Source: an uncultured Paracoccaceae bacterium (GTDB lineage Bacteria > Pseudomonadota > Alphaproteobacteria > Rhodobacterales > Rhodobacteraceae). From it: 64,000 bases of DNA. This document shows, in pieces, positions 18,741-27,489 of the stretch (positions within the stretch are counted from its first letter, which is position 1; the number at the start of each line of letters is the position of its first letter). The notes below the pieces were generated by a model, which saw only the letters and a list, made by a program, of their open reading frames with translations, was not told where the DNA came from and did no database searches. Both the position numbers and the translations under genes were made by a program. The stretch covers positions 1 to 64,000 of the forward strand of contig CATOSB010000025.1 in NCBI GenBank assembly GCA_951812305.1, written 5' to 3'.

Positions 18741-19097
18741 ATGTTGGATGATGGGGCGGAGGTTTCGCGTCGCAGGCCTGTACTGCGGACGGCGGCGGAG
18801 CGTGCGGCGATTGTGGCGGAGACGTATGCGCCAGGCGCGACGGTTGCGGGTGTGGCTCGCAAACACGGTATGTCGGCGACGCGGTTATCGACATGGCGCA
18901 CGACGGCCCGGCGCAAGGTCGCGCGTGACGAGGGTCAGACGTCTGGTTTTGCAGAGATCGCAGTGCTTGCGACACCACCGCCTTCGCCCTTTGACGGTAT
19001 TGAGATCATCGCGGGATCTGTCTCTATCCGGTTGCCCAAAAGCACGGCATCAAAACGGATCGCGAATGTTGCGCGGCACCTGGCGCGACAGGGATGA
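18741..19097 (+). CDS. tnpA: IS66 TnpA
   Basis: A 118-residue HTH accessory protein with the full N-terminus (MLDDGAEVSRRRPVLRTAAE). ATG follows GGAGGTAATTTG. The C-terminal third differs slightly from copies 1 and 5 (SVSIRLPKSTASKRIANV instead of SVTVRLPKSTATKRIKDV), so two IS66-A subtypes have recombined here. Confidence 0.92.
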   Translation: MLDDGAEVSRRRPVLRTAAERAAIVAETYAPGATVAGVARKHGMSATRLSTWRTTARRKVARDEGQTSGFAEIAVLATPPPSPFDGIEIIAGSVSIRLPKSTASKRIANVARHLARQG

Positions 19098-19447
19098 TTG
19101 TTCCGTCTCAATCGGTGCGGGTTGTGATTGCGACCAGGCCGGTGGATTTCAGGAAGGGCCATGACGGGCTGGCGGCGGTTGCTGAACGCGATCCGGGCCT
19201 TGATCCGCACTCGGGCGTAATTATCGTGTTCCGCGCCAAACGTGGAGACCGCATCAAGGTTCTGCTTTGGGATGGGTCCGGTCTGGTGATGACGTACAAG
19301 CGGCTGGAACAGGGCAAGTTCGCCTGGCCCAGGGTCCATGATGGCGTGATGCGGCTGTCCAAGGCACAATTTGAGGCCCTGTTTGAGGGCCTGGACTGGC
19401 GACGGGTGACGGCGCGGCGGACACGTCGACCGGGTGCGGCAGAGTGA
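19094..19447 (+). CDS. tnpB: IS66 TnpB (Orf2-like)
   Basis: 117 residues, differing from copy 1 by one residue near the C-terminus (FEALFEGLD). ATGA overlap with tnpA. Confidence 0.92.
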   Translation: MIVPSQSVRVVIATRPVDFRKGHDGLAAVAERDPGLDPHSGVIIVFRAKRGDRIKVLLWDGSGLVMTYKRLEQGKFAWPRVHDGVMRLSKAQFEALFEGLDWRRVTARRTRRPGAAE

Positions 19448-19502
19448 CTCTCAGCCTTATGTACAGGGTGTAAATCGTGGCCTGATCTGCTAAGAACACG
19501 CC

Positions 19503-21119
19503 ATGCCTGACGCCCTTGAATCCCTTGATCTGGATGCCCTTCCCGCGGAGGTGCGGGCGGTTGTTTTGGCGGCCCGGCAGGACGCTTCAAACCTAACATC
19601 TCAGTTTGCCGAACTCGAAGAAAGCAACGCCGCTCTCGCCACGCAGAACGCGGAACTTGAGGCGATCAACGCGCGTCTGGAGCATTTTGTCAAAGAACTG
19701 CACCAACTGGTCTATGGCAAACGCTCCGAGAAGCTCAGCCCGGATGAACGGCAACTGGCTTTTGAAGATCTGGAGGTCGCGACAGTCGAGGCCGAGGCGC
19801 AGTCAGAAACAATCGAGATGACCAAACCGCGCAAGAAGCGCAAACCTGCGCAGCGCAACCTTGGGAACCTGCCGGATCATCTGGAACGTATCGAACAGGT
19901 GATCGAGCCTGCCAGCATTACATGCCCCTGCGGCTGTGGTGAGATGGTCAGGATCGGCGAAGATCGCACCGAACGACTGGATATTGTTCCGGCCCAGGCG
20001 CGGGTGATCGTGACCATCCGGCCCAAATACGCCTGCCCGAACAAGGACGCTGGCGTGGCCCAGGCACCTGCACCGGTTCATCTGATCGAGGGTGGCCTGC
20101 CTACCGAGGGGACATTGGCGCAGGTGGCGGTCTCCAAGTACGCCGATCACTGCCCCTTGTTCCGGCAGGCGCAGATTTATGCCCGATCCGGCCTTGATCT
20201 GCACCGCTCCACCCTTGCGGGCTGGATGGGCCGGATATCCTTCCATCTTGCTCCCGTGGTGGATCATCTGTTCAAAGATATCAAATCTTCCAGCAAGCTC
20301 TTTGCTGATGAGACGCGCTGTCCGGTGCTCGATCCGGGGCGCGGCAGAACCAAGACCGGGTATCTCTGGGCCATTGCCCGCGATGAGCGGCCCTTCGGGG
20401 GCACCGGCCCACCGGGTGTTGTGTTCTGTTACGCCGATGGGCGTGGCGGCAAACACGCAACGGAGTTCCTGACCGGCTTCAGCGGTACGCTGCAGGTGGA
20501 TGGCTATACGGGTTATAATGCCCTGACCAAACCGGGCCGTAACTCAGGATCCGTCAAACTGGCCTATTGCTGGGCTCATGCGCGGCGCAAGCTCAAGGAA
20601 GTGCATGACCGCGATGGCTCGCCCATTGCAGGGGATGGGCTCAGGCGGATTGCCGAGTTCTACAAGATCGAGGCTGAGATCAGAGGAAAACCCGCCGCCG
20701 AGCGCAAAGCTGTTCGCCAGGAAAAGACCAAACCGCTGATCGAGGCATTCGAGATCTGGCTCAAAACCGTCCGCTCCCGCATCTCGACCAAATCACGCCT
20801 CGGCGATAAGCTCTCCTACATCGCCAAACACATGGACGGACTGAAGCTCTTTCTCGACGACGGCGCTATCGAGATGGACAGCAACGTGGTCGAGCGAACC
20901 ATCCGCCCGATTGCCCTCAATCGTAAGAACGCGCTCTTTGCGGGCCATGACGAAGGTGGCAGAAACTGGGGGCGTATCGCCTCCCTGATCGAAACCTGTA
21001 AGCTTAACGACGTCGAGCCCTATGCCTATCTCAAGGCAACCCTCGAAGCCATCGCTGCCGGCCATCCAGCAGCCCGCATCGACGAACTCATGCCATGGAA
21101 CTTTGACAGGGCGCGGTGA
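19503..21119 (+). CDS. tnpC: IS66 TnpC transposase
   Basis: 538 residues; seven shorter than copy 1 because the segment after AVVLAAR is different (QDASNLTSQFAEL). All DDE and zinc-binding motifs as in copy 1 are present. Together with the variant tnpA this identifies a second IS66-A subtype. Confidence 0.93.
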   Translation: MPDALESLDLDALPAEVRAVVLAARQDASNLTSQFAELEESNAALATQNAELEAINARLEHFVKELHQLVYGKRSEKLSPDERQLAFEDLEVATVEAEAQSETIEMTKPRKKRKPAQRNLGNLPDHLERIEQVIEPASITCPCGCGEMVRIGEDRTERLDIVPAQARVIVTIRPKYACPNKDAGVAQAPAPVHLIEGGLPTEGTLAQVAVSKYADHCPLFRQAQIYARSGLDLHRSTLAGWMGRISFHLAPVVDHLFKDIKSSSKLFADETRCPVLDPGRGRTKTGYLWAIARDERPFGGTGPPGVVFCYADGRGGKHATEFLTGFSGTLQVDGYTGYNALTKPGRNSGSVKLAYCWAHARRKLKEVHDRDGSPIAGDGLRRIAEFYKIEAEIRGKPAAERKAVRQEKTKPLIEAFEIWLKTVRSRISTKSRLGDKLSYIAKHMDGLKLFLDDGAIEMDSNVVERTIRPIALNRKNALFAGHDEGGRNWGRIASLIETCKLNDVEPYAYLKATLEAIAAGHPAARIDELMPWNFDRAR

Positions 21120-21159
21120 CACCGCTTACGCTGGTCTCCAATGATCTGGAGGTGATTTG

Positions 21160-21516
21160 ATGTTGGATGATGGGGCGGAGGTTTCGCGTCGCAAACCTGT
21201 ACTGCGGACGGCGGCGGAGCGCGCGGCGATTGTGGCCGAGACGTATGCGCCAGGCGCGACGGTTGCGGGTGTGGCTCGCAAACACGGTATGTCGGCGACG
21301 CGGTTATCGACATGGCGCACGACGGCCAGGCGCAAGGTCGCGCGTGACGAGGGTCAGACGTCTGGTTTTGCAGAGGTCGCAGTGCTTGCGACACCACCGC
21401 CTTCGCCCTTTGACGGTATTGAGATCATCGCGGGATCTGTCTCTATCCGGTTGCCCAAAAGCACGGCATCAAAACGGATCGCGAATGTTGCGCGGCACCT
21501 GGCGCGACAGGGATGA
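21160..21516 (+). CDS. tnpA: IS66 TnpA
   Basis: 118 residues, HTH accessory protein; MLDDGAEVSRRKPVLRTAAE start and the SVSIRLPKSTASKRIANV subtype C-terminus. Ribosome binding site GGAGGTGATTTG is retained although the element end is missing. Confidence 0.92.
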   Translation: MLDDGAEVSRRKPVLRTAAERAAIVAETYAPGATVAGVARKHGMSATRLSTWRTTARRKVARDEGQTSGFAEVAVLATPPPSPFDGIEIIAGSVSIRLPKSTASKRIANVARHLARQG

Positions 21517-21866
21517 TTGTTCCGTCTCAATCGGTGCGGGTTGTGATTGCGACCAGGCCGGTGGATTTCAGGAAGGGCCATGACGGGCTGGCGGCGGTTG
21601 CCGAACGCGATCCGGGCCTTGATCCGCACTCGGGCGTAATCATCGTGTTCCGCGCCAAACGTGGAGATCGCATCAAGGTTCTGCTTTGGGATGGGTCCGG
21701 TCTGGTGATGACGTACAAGCGGCTGGAACAGGGCAAGTTCGCCTGGCCCAGGGTCCATGATGGCGTGATGCGGCTGTCCAAGGCGCAATTTGAGACTCTG
21801 TTTGAGGGTCTGGACTGGCGACGGGTGACGGCGCGGCGGACACGTCGACCGGGTGCGGCAGAGTGA
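21513..21866 (+). CDS. tnpB: IS66 TnpB (Orf2-like)
   Basis: 117 residues, identical in translation to copy 1; ATGA overlap with tnpA. Confidence 0.92.
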   Translation: MIVPSQSVRVVIATRPVDFRKGHDGLAAVAERDPGLDPHSGVIIVFRAKRGDRIKVLLWDGSGLVMTYKRLEQGKFAWPRVHDGVMRLSKAQFETLFEGLDWRRVTARRTRRPGAAE

Positions 21867-21921
21867 CTCTCAGCCTTATGTACAGGGTGTAAATCGTGGC
21901 CTGATCTGCTAAGAACACGCC

Positions 21922-23559
21922 ATGCCTGACGCCCTTGAATCCCTTGATCTGGATGCCCTTCCCGCGGAGGTGCGGGCGGTTGTTTTGGCGGCACGGAAAG
22001 AGGCGTTTGGCGTGAGCCTGTTGAACAGCAACCTGACGTCGCGCAATTGTGCACTCGAAGAAAGCAACGCCGCTCTCGCCACGCAGAACGCGGAACTTGA
22101 GGCGATCAACGCGCGTCTGGAGCATTTTGTCAAAGAACTGCACCAGCTGGTCTATGGCAAACGCTCCGAGAAGCTCAGCCCGGATGAACGGCAACTGGCT
22201 TTTGAAGATCTGGAGGTCGCGACAGCGGAGGCCGAGGCGCAGTCAGAAACAATCGAGATGACCAAACCGCGCAAGAAGCGCAAACCTGCGCAGCGCAACC
22301 TTGGGAACCTGCCGGATCATCTGGAACGTATCGAACAGGTGATCGAGCCTGACAGCATTACATGCCCCTGCGGCTGTGGTGAGATGGTCAGGATCGGCGA
22401 AGATCGCACCGAACGACTGGATATTGTTCCGGCCCAGGCGCGGGTGATCGTGACCATCCGACCCAAATACGCCTGCACGAACAAGGACGCTGGCGTGGCC
22501 CAGGCGCCTGCACCGGTGCATCTGATCGAGGGTGGCCTGCCTACCGAGGGGACATTGGCGCAGGTGGCCGTGTCCAAGTACGCCGATCACTGCCCCTTGT
22601 TCCGGCAGGCGCAGATTTATGCCCGATCCGGCCTTGATCTGCACCGCTCCACCCTTGCGGGCTGGATGGGCCGGATATCCTTCCATCTTGCTCCCGTGGT
22701 GGATCATCTGTTCAAAGATATCAAATCTTCCAGCAAGCTCTTTGCCGATGAGACGCGCTGTCCGGTGCTCGATCCGGGGCGCGGCAGAACCAAGACCGGG
22801 TATCTCTGGGCCATTGCCCGCGATGAGCGGCCCTTCGGGGGCACCGCCCCACCGGGTGTTGTGTTCTGTTACGCCGATGGGCGTGGCGGCAAACACGCAA
22901 CGGAGTTCCTGACCGGCTTCAGCGGTACGCTGCAGGTGGATGGCTATACGGGTTATAATGCCCTGACCAAACCGGGCCGTAACTCAGGATCCGTCAAACT
23001 GGCCTATTGCTGGGCTCATGCGCGGCGCAAGCTCAAGGAAGTGCATGACCGCGATGGCTCGCCCATTGCAGGGGATGGGCTCAGGCGGATTGCCGAGTTC
23101 TACAAGATCGAGGCTGAGATTAGAGGAAAACCCGCCGCCGAGCGCAAAGCTGTTCGCCAGGAAAAGACCAAACCGCTGATCGAGGCATTCGAGATCTGGC
23201 TCAAAACCGTCCGCTCCCGCATCTCGGCCAAATCACGCCTCGGCAATAAGCTCTCCTACATCGCCAAACACATGGACGGACTGAAGCTCTTTCTCGATGA
23301 CGGCGCTATCGAGATGGACAGCAACGTGGTCGAGCGAACCATCCGCCCGATTGCCCTCAATCGTAAGAACGCGCTCTTTGCGGGCCATGACGAAGGTGGC
23401 AGAAACTGGGGGCGTATCGCCTCCCTGATCGAAACCTGCAAGCTTAACGACGTCGAGCCCTATGCCTATCTCAAGGCAACCCTCGAAGCCATCGCTGCCG
23501 GCCATCCAGCAGCCCGCATCGACGAACTCATGCCATGGAACTTTGACAGGGCGCGGTGA
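21922..23559 (+). CDS. tnpC: IS66 TnpC transposase
   Basis: 545 residues with all catalytic motifs. It carries a Cys-Thr-Asn change (YACTNKD for YACPNKD) next to a zinc-binding Cys and a Asp-to-Asn change (LGNKLSY) that the other copies lack. Confidence 0.93.
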   Translation: MPDALESLDLDALPAEVRAVVLAARKEAFGVSLLNSNLTSRNCALEESNAALATQNAELEAINARLEHFVKELHQLVYGKRSEKLSPDERQLAFEDLEVATAEAEAQSETIEMTKPRKKRKPAQRNLGNLPDHLERIEQVIEPDSITCPCGCGEMVRIGEDRTERLDIVPAQARVIVTIRPKYACTNKDAGVAQAPAPVHLIEGGLPTEGTLAQVAVSKYADHCPLFRQAQIYARSGLDLHRSTLAGWMGRISFHLAPVVDHLFKDIKSSSKLFADETRCPVLDPGRGRTKTGYLWAIARDERPFGGTAPPGVVFCYADGRGGKHATEFLTGFSGTLQVDGYTGYNALTKPGRNSGSVKLAYCWAHARRKLKEVHDRDGSPIAGDGLRRIAEFYKIEAEIRGKPAAERKAVRQEKTKPLIEAFEIWLKTVRSRISAKSRLGNKLSYIAKHMDGLKLFLDDGAIEMDSNVVERTIRPIALNRKNALFAGHDEGGRNWGRIASLIETCKLNDVEPYAYLKATLEAIAAGHPAARIDELMPWNFDRAR

Positions 23560-23569
23560 CACCGCTTAC

Positions 23570-23709
23570 GCTGCGTCTGACATCTGGCCCGATGATCCGG
23601 CCAGGGCAGCGCAGAAAGACACCGATGCGCGCTGGACGGTCAAGTATTCAAAGGCCAAAACGACCAGGGAGGGCGAGAAGGACGCGGGCCTTGTCGATAT
23701 CTCTATCCC
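23570..23709 (+). pseudogene. IS5/IS1182-type transposase fragment
   Basis: Frame reading DTDARWTVKYSKAK and ending LVDISIPA, the conserved core (DxxARWxxKxSKxK) of IS5-group transposases. Cut on the left by IS66-A copy 3 and on the right by the next IS5 end. Confidence 0.65.
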
Positions 23710-24320
23710 GGCGTTGTTGCATAGATCACCCGCCTTCTGATATCGACGCGTTTTGTTTCCTTGAGGATGTTGTAGATGCCGCACAAATTCAACGCAGATC
23801 GTCGAGATAAGATCCCGAAACAGAAGTATCGCGTGGCCAATTGGGCTGAATACAACGAAGCGCTTCGTCGGCGCGGTGATCTGACGATCTGGATTAGTGA
23901 GGATGCAATGAGTTCATGGGCTGCGCCACGGCGTACTACCCGTGGCGGGCAGCGCAAATATTCGGATCTGGCGATTGAGATGTGCCTGACGCCGGGCATG
24001 GTATTCCGCCAACCATTACGCCAGACGCAAGGCTTGATGCGTTCGATTGCAAAGCTGCTCTGTGTCGAAATCGCGGTACCTGATTTCTCCACCTTGTCGC
24101 GGCGGGGCAGCGGCCTGGCGTTACCTGCAAAGCCAGGGATCGATGGCCGGGCGGCGATCCATTTGGCAGTGGACAGTACAGGTCTTAAGATCTTCGGCGC
24201 GGGCGAGTGGCTTGAAGAAAAGCACAAAATCAAGCGTAAAAGGCGCTCCTGGCGCAAGCTCCACCTCGGTCTTGATCTTGTCAGTGGCCAGATCGTCTGT
24301 TCTGATCTCACCACGGATGC
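23710..24320 (+). mobile_element. IS5-family element, left part
   Basis: Left end GGCGTTGTTGCATAGATCAC is a classic IS5/IS1031-type terminus. The right end is missing; the sequence switches to a resolvase gene around 24318. Confidence 0.75.
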
Positions 24321-24498
24321 CAGAGGTAAGAAATTGGGCCGCCAACCAGGACAGCGCCCAAAATCCGATAAGCTCGCACCGAAGGTTATTCAGGCCGTGG
24401 CAGACGGCCGATCATATCGCTGGATTGCCCGTGATCTAGGCATCAACAAGAACACAGTGCTCGAAATCATGAAACGGCACCGCGAAAAACCCTTATGA
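23776..24498 (+). pseudogene. chimera: IS5 transposase N-part fused to resolvase C-part
   Basis: 240 codons. Residues 1-~181 are IS5-type transposase (MPHKFNADRRDKIPKQKYR, LAVDSTGLKIFGAGEW with the first catalytic Asp, LHLGLDLVSGQIVCSDLTTD). Residues ~183-240 are the C-terminus of a serine resolvase (KKLGRQPGQRPKSDKLAPK followed by the helix-turn-helix SYRWIARDLGINKNTVLEI). The junction is in frame. Second Asp and Glu of the transposase are gone, and the resolvase lacks its catalytic domain. Whether the fusion is expressed is unknown. Confidence 0.75.
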
Positions 24499-24500
24499 TA

Positions 24501-24538
24501 GGGACGTGCGGCTGAGCGGGACGATATACCCTCATAAG
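24501..24538 (+). repeat. 38-bp Tn3-type terminal repeat (orphan)
   Basis: Starts GGGACGTGCGGCTGAGCGGG and ends CCTCATAAG, 38 bases, the length and TAAG ending typical of Tn3-family ends. A second copy with two changes sits at 59958-59995 in the same orientation. It follows a resolvase C-terminus, but no transposase of this lineage is adjacent. Confidence 0.6.
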
Positions 24539-24566
24539 GATTTTGGCAATCACATCGCTAATTGAG

Positions 24567-25756
24567 CTTACCACCCTTCAAAATTTCCGGATCTGATTTG
24601 ACGTTTGTCTGATCTGTGTGATTCAAGGAGTCTCCACTGCTGATATTGGAGGCTGGTTTGTTGGGAAATGTTTGTTTTTCAGAGCTTTATTCGAAGGTTG
24701 AGGCGGATTTTCAGGACCGCTTGCTCGGGTATCACAAGTCGCGCCGGGAGGGATTGTGCATCATAGCAAGCGTGATTTTGAACACGCGCAGCGTCAATCT
24801 GATGGAAAATGCGGCTGCTCTGCCCCGCGATATCGGCTCTGTGGACCACCGCTATCAATACATTTCGCGGGTTCTGGGCAATCCTCACATCGATACTGAT
24901 GAGATCATGCAGGCCTATGTTGGTGAAATTTTCCGCCGCCAGTGTGAGGCCGGAGAAACGATTGTGGTGGCCCTTGATCAAAGCAAGCTCAACGAAGGGC
25001 ATGAGGTTTTGATGTTATCGGTGCGGATGCGGGATCGGGCCCTCCCGGTCGCCTGGCGTGTACGCCAGACCAAAGGGCCGATTGGATGGCGCGTGCAACA
25101 TGAGCTTTTGGAAGCAGTCCGCCCATGGCTCCCGGCGGATGCGCGTGTGTTGCTGGCGGGAGATCGGTTTTATGGAACCGCCCGATTGGTCGCATGGTGC
25201 CAGGAGGCTGGATGGGACTACCGGCTGCGCATGAAGGGAAATATCACACTGCAACATCAGGGTGGCGAGATGATGACGCGCGAAATTGCCCAACTGATGC
25301 CCGAAGGGCTTGTAAACGCTGAGCTTTACGGAACGGGCGTCTTTAGCAACATTGGAGTGCTTCACGAAGAGGGGCACAAAGAGCCTTGGATTATTGCCAT
25401 GAATGCAGCACCGTCCGAGTACAAGGTGCTCGATTATGGAATGCGTTGGGGAATTGAAGCCATGTTCTCCGACTTCAAAACCCGGGGCTTTGAAATTACT
25501 CAAAGCCAGATCAAAAAGCCGGATCGATTGGCCCGCCTCATTTTGGTGCTGGCAATCGCCATGTACTGGGCTGTTTCAACCGGAGCAAACGAAGAGCACC
25601 ACGTCGCAATACGCGGCGAAAAAAGGGGATTCGAAAAGCCCGAAGGTCCTTATGCTCTCTCTTCAAGACAGGCCTTCGTGCTATCCGACGATGCCTCGCA
25701 GGTTATGCCAAAATCCCCAAGCTCTGGGATGTCTGGCTAAATTGAAGGGTGGTAAG
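24567..25756 (+). mobile_element. IS4-A copy 3, complete (1190 bp)
   Basis: Terminal repeats CTTACCACCCTTCAA; 9-bp duplication CTAATTGAG at 24558-24566 and 25757-25765. Confidence 0.96.
24658..25740 (+). CDS. IS4-family transposase (IS4-A)
   Basis: Same 360-residue protein as in copy 2, with VALDQSKL, LAGDRFYG and the YREK box intact. TTG start after GGAGG. Confidence 0.92.
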   Translation: MLGNVCFSELYSKVEADFQDRLLGYHKSRREGLCIIASVILNTRSVNLMENAAALPRDIGSVDHRYQYISRVLGNPHIDTDEIMQAYVGEIFRRQCEAGETIVVALDQSKLNEGHEVLMLSVRMRDRALPVAWRVRQTKGPIGWRVQHELLEAVRPWLPADARVLLAGDRFYGTARLVAWCQEAGWDYRLRMKGNITLQHQGGEMMTREIAQLMPEGLVNAELYGTGVFSNIGVLHEEGHKEPWIIAMNAAPSEYKVLDYGMRWGIEAMFSDFKTRGFEITQSQIKKPDRLARLILVLAIAMYWAVSTGANEEHHVAIRGEKRGFEKPEGPYALSSRQAFVLSDDASQVMPKSPSSGMSG

Positions 25757-26142
25757 CTAATTGAGAACACCTCAATAAACATGTTTTATATCAAGGCATT
25801 GCCCTACTTTTTGCTTTTCACCACGATTTTCAGATCAGACATCGACTACCCCGTTGTGGGGCGCGCGAAACATAGTGCAAAACACATCAAGTTTCGCATA
25901 TGACTTTTGCCACCAATTTTCCTTTTAGTTTCAGTAATAATTACAGGCCATGCGGAACTTACAACATTTGCGAAGCCAGACTTACGCACAGGTAGGGGTC
26001 GTGTGTGGGTACCCCCGGTTTTGCAAGGCTTTTCTGAACTGAATGGAACAAGATTAAATGCGGTCACGGTGGCGGGACCGCTCAGCCTCTGTCTTCGGTG
26101 CGTCACCCAATCTGGATGGCACGGAGCCAAGGCGCGGCCTAA
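25757..26142. other. intergenic stretch, no gene seen
   Basis: Apart from the IS4-A target duplicate and the repeat at 25939-25994, nothing was recognised. Low-complexity AT-rich tracts flank the repeat. Confidence 0.5.
25939..25994 (+). repeat. 56-bp repeat, inverted copy at 60017-60072
   Basis: Begins AATTACAGGCCATGCGGAAC and ends CTTACGCACAGGTA; the copy at 60017-60072 is the reverse complement with one clear base change (C/T after AGGC). The flanks of the two copies differ. Could be the end of an element whose body is not in the window. Confidence 0.6.
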
Positions 26143-26163
26143 GGAGACACGCAAGAATAATTG

Positions 26164-26882
26164 CTACGTTTGGTGGCGGCGGCGTGGTGTGATTGTGTAG
26201 TTCCATTCTGGGTGGAATGCATTCCCTTCGATGACGAGGCTATCCATTTCAGCTTTGGTGACCTTAACACCCTTCTCGTAAATACTTTCGTCAAGTGCGC
26301 ATTCTACTTTCAGCCCAGCGTTCGTCGTCGTCGCCCCGATCAACTCGACGACTGCCATACGGCTGGACAGCGGCCGTCCGCGCCAGTTCTGTGTGATGTG
26401 GCAAAACATCCGATGCTCGATGAGGTTCCACTTGGATGTGCCGGGCGGATAGTGATGGACGTGCAAGACAAGGTCGGTTTCGTCAGCAAACCTCTGCAGT
26501 TCTACCTTCCATAACCGGACGCGCGCACCGTTCGATCCGCCGCAGTCAGCAGTTATTGTCAGCTCGCGCATGCCAGGATGGCGCTGCTGGCCCATGCGCT
26601 TCTGCCAGGTACGGATAGAGTTGACGGCGAATGAAGCAGTGTCAGCGGTGACGCCCACGCTAACCCAGCCAGTATTGGTGCCAACGTCGTAGACACCGTA
26701 GGGCACCACCTTGCCGAGCTCCTTGTCGGGGAAATCATGTATGTTAATGCAGCGGGGGTCGCCTTTTGGCCGGTAGTCGCTGCCATCGTTGCGGTAGTTT
26801 CCGATCAACTCCTTCTTTTTGGTGTCGACCGAGATGACAGGCTGCCCAGCCGCCTGCGCGTCCAATACCCTGGCGTTAATAT
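26164..26882 (-). pseudogene. ISAzo13-family transposase, C-terminal part
   Basis: Carries the DDE core: VISVDTKKKELIGNY (Asp 1), LTITADCGGSNGAR (Asp 2) and GTSKWNLIEHRMF (Glu). Ends FHPEWNYTITPRR. Intact apart from the insertion, so the element was probably functional before the IS982-type element arrived. Confidence 0.88.
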
Positions 26883-26920
26883 ACCCCGATTCTGGATAAG
26901 ACGTTGGCGTCACCAGTGCA

Positions 26921-27361
26921 CTACTCGACAGAATTTTTTCGTAGTTTTTTGATTCGTTTTTTACGATACTCGTTGACCCTTTTTCGCAGAGGGTTGCGAT
27001 GAGGGATTTCCACCATTGTTATGGAAATGATCCTCGGTTCTCTCAAAGCCTCATTTGGCTCCAGTTCAACGGCAATTCCGCCAAACTCTCCAAGAAATAG
27101 AACATTTGAAACGGTTTCGTGATCTGCTTTGAATGTATCAGGGTCATTTTTCCGTACGTGTTTCGGGATGATCACCTGAAAGGGAGTGGCAGCCATCAGA
27201 TCGAGCACAAGTGTCATGGTTCTTTTAGGGAGCGCAGCCAGTTCATTGAGCTTATCCGTGAGGGCGTAGAGACGGTTGGGGTCCTCTTCCATCATGTCGA
27301 ACATGAGGTCCCGGATCTTCTCATAAGCGAGATCTTCGTTGATTGGGAAGTTGTTCTCCAT
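26921..27361 (-). CDS. unknown passenger protein of the IS982-type element
   Basis: A 146-residue protein, not recognised. It is acidic at the start (MENNFPINEDLAYEKIRDLM) with helices up to about residue 60 and a central KHVRKNDPDTF loop. It ends in a strongly basic tail (RVNEYRKKRIKKLRKN). The ATG at 27361 is preceded by AAGGTG; the frame is open further upstream but that part overlaps the control region. Transcribed away from the transposase, with 128 bases between the starts. The second copy differs by one residue (Leu/Phe in PNRLYALTD), so the frame is kept. The basic tail could bind nucleic acid, but no function is claimed. Confidence 0.7.
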   Translation of the reverse strand: MENNFPINEDLAYEKIRDLMFDMMEEDPNRLYALTDKLNELAALPKRTMTLVLDLMAATPFQVIIPKHVRKNDPDTFKADHETVSNVLFLGEFGGIAVELEPNEALREPRIISITMVEIPHRNPLRKRVNEYRKKRIKKLRKNSVE

Positions 27362-27489
27362 GGCGCGCACCTTTTGCCCCGTGTTGACCAGCCTGAATGC
27401 CCCCGTGATTAGTATGGGGTGAGAGGGGTTTCCAGGTACGTTGCCCCATGATTCAAGGTTCAAAAGCGACACAATATGGACCGCCACTC

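Larger units (their letters stand above)
18661..21129 (+). mobile_element. IS66-A copy 2, fused to copy 3
   Basis: Both ends are complete (GTAACCGGTG.. at 18661, ..CACCGCTTAC at 21129). The left flank is ATTCCACG in the ATPase gene. The right side runs directly into copy 3, so no matching duplicate is present. Confidence 0.93.
21130..23569 (+). mobile_element. IS66-A copy 3, lacking its first 50 bp
   Basis: Starts at the GCTGGTCTCC that lies 50 bases inside a normal left end, directly after the last base of copy 2. The right end CACCGCTTAC is complete at 23569. It lacks one terminal repeat and cannot move alone. Confidence 0.93.
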
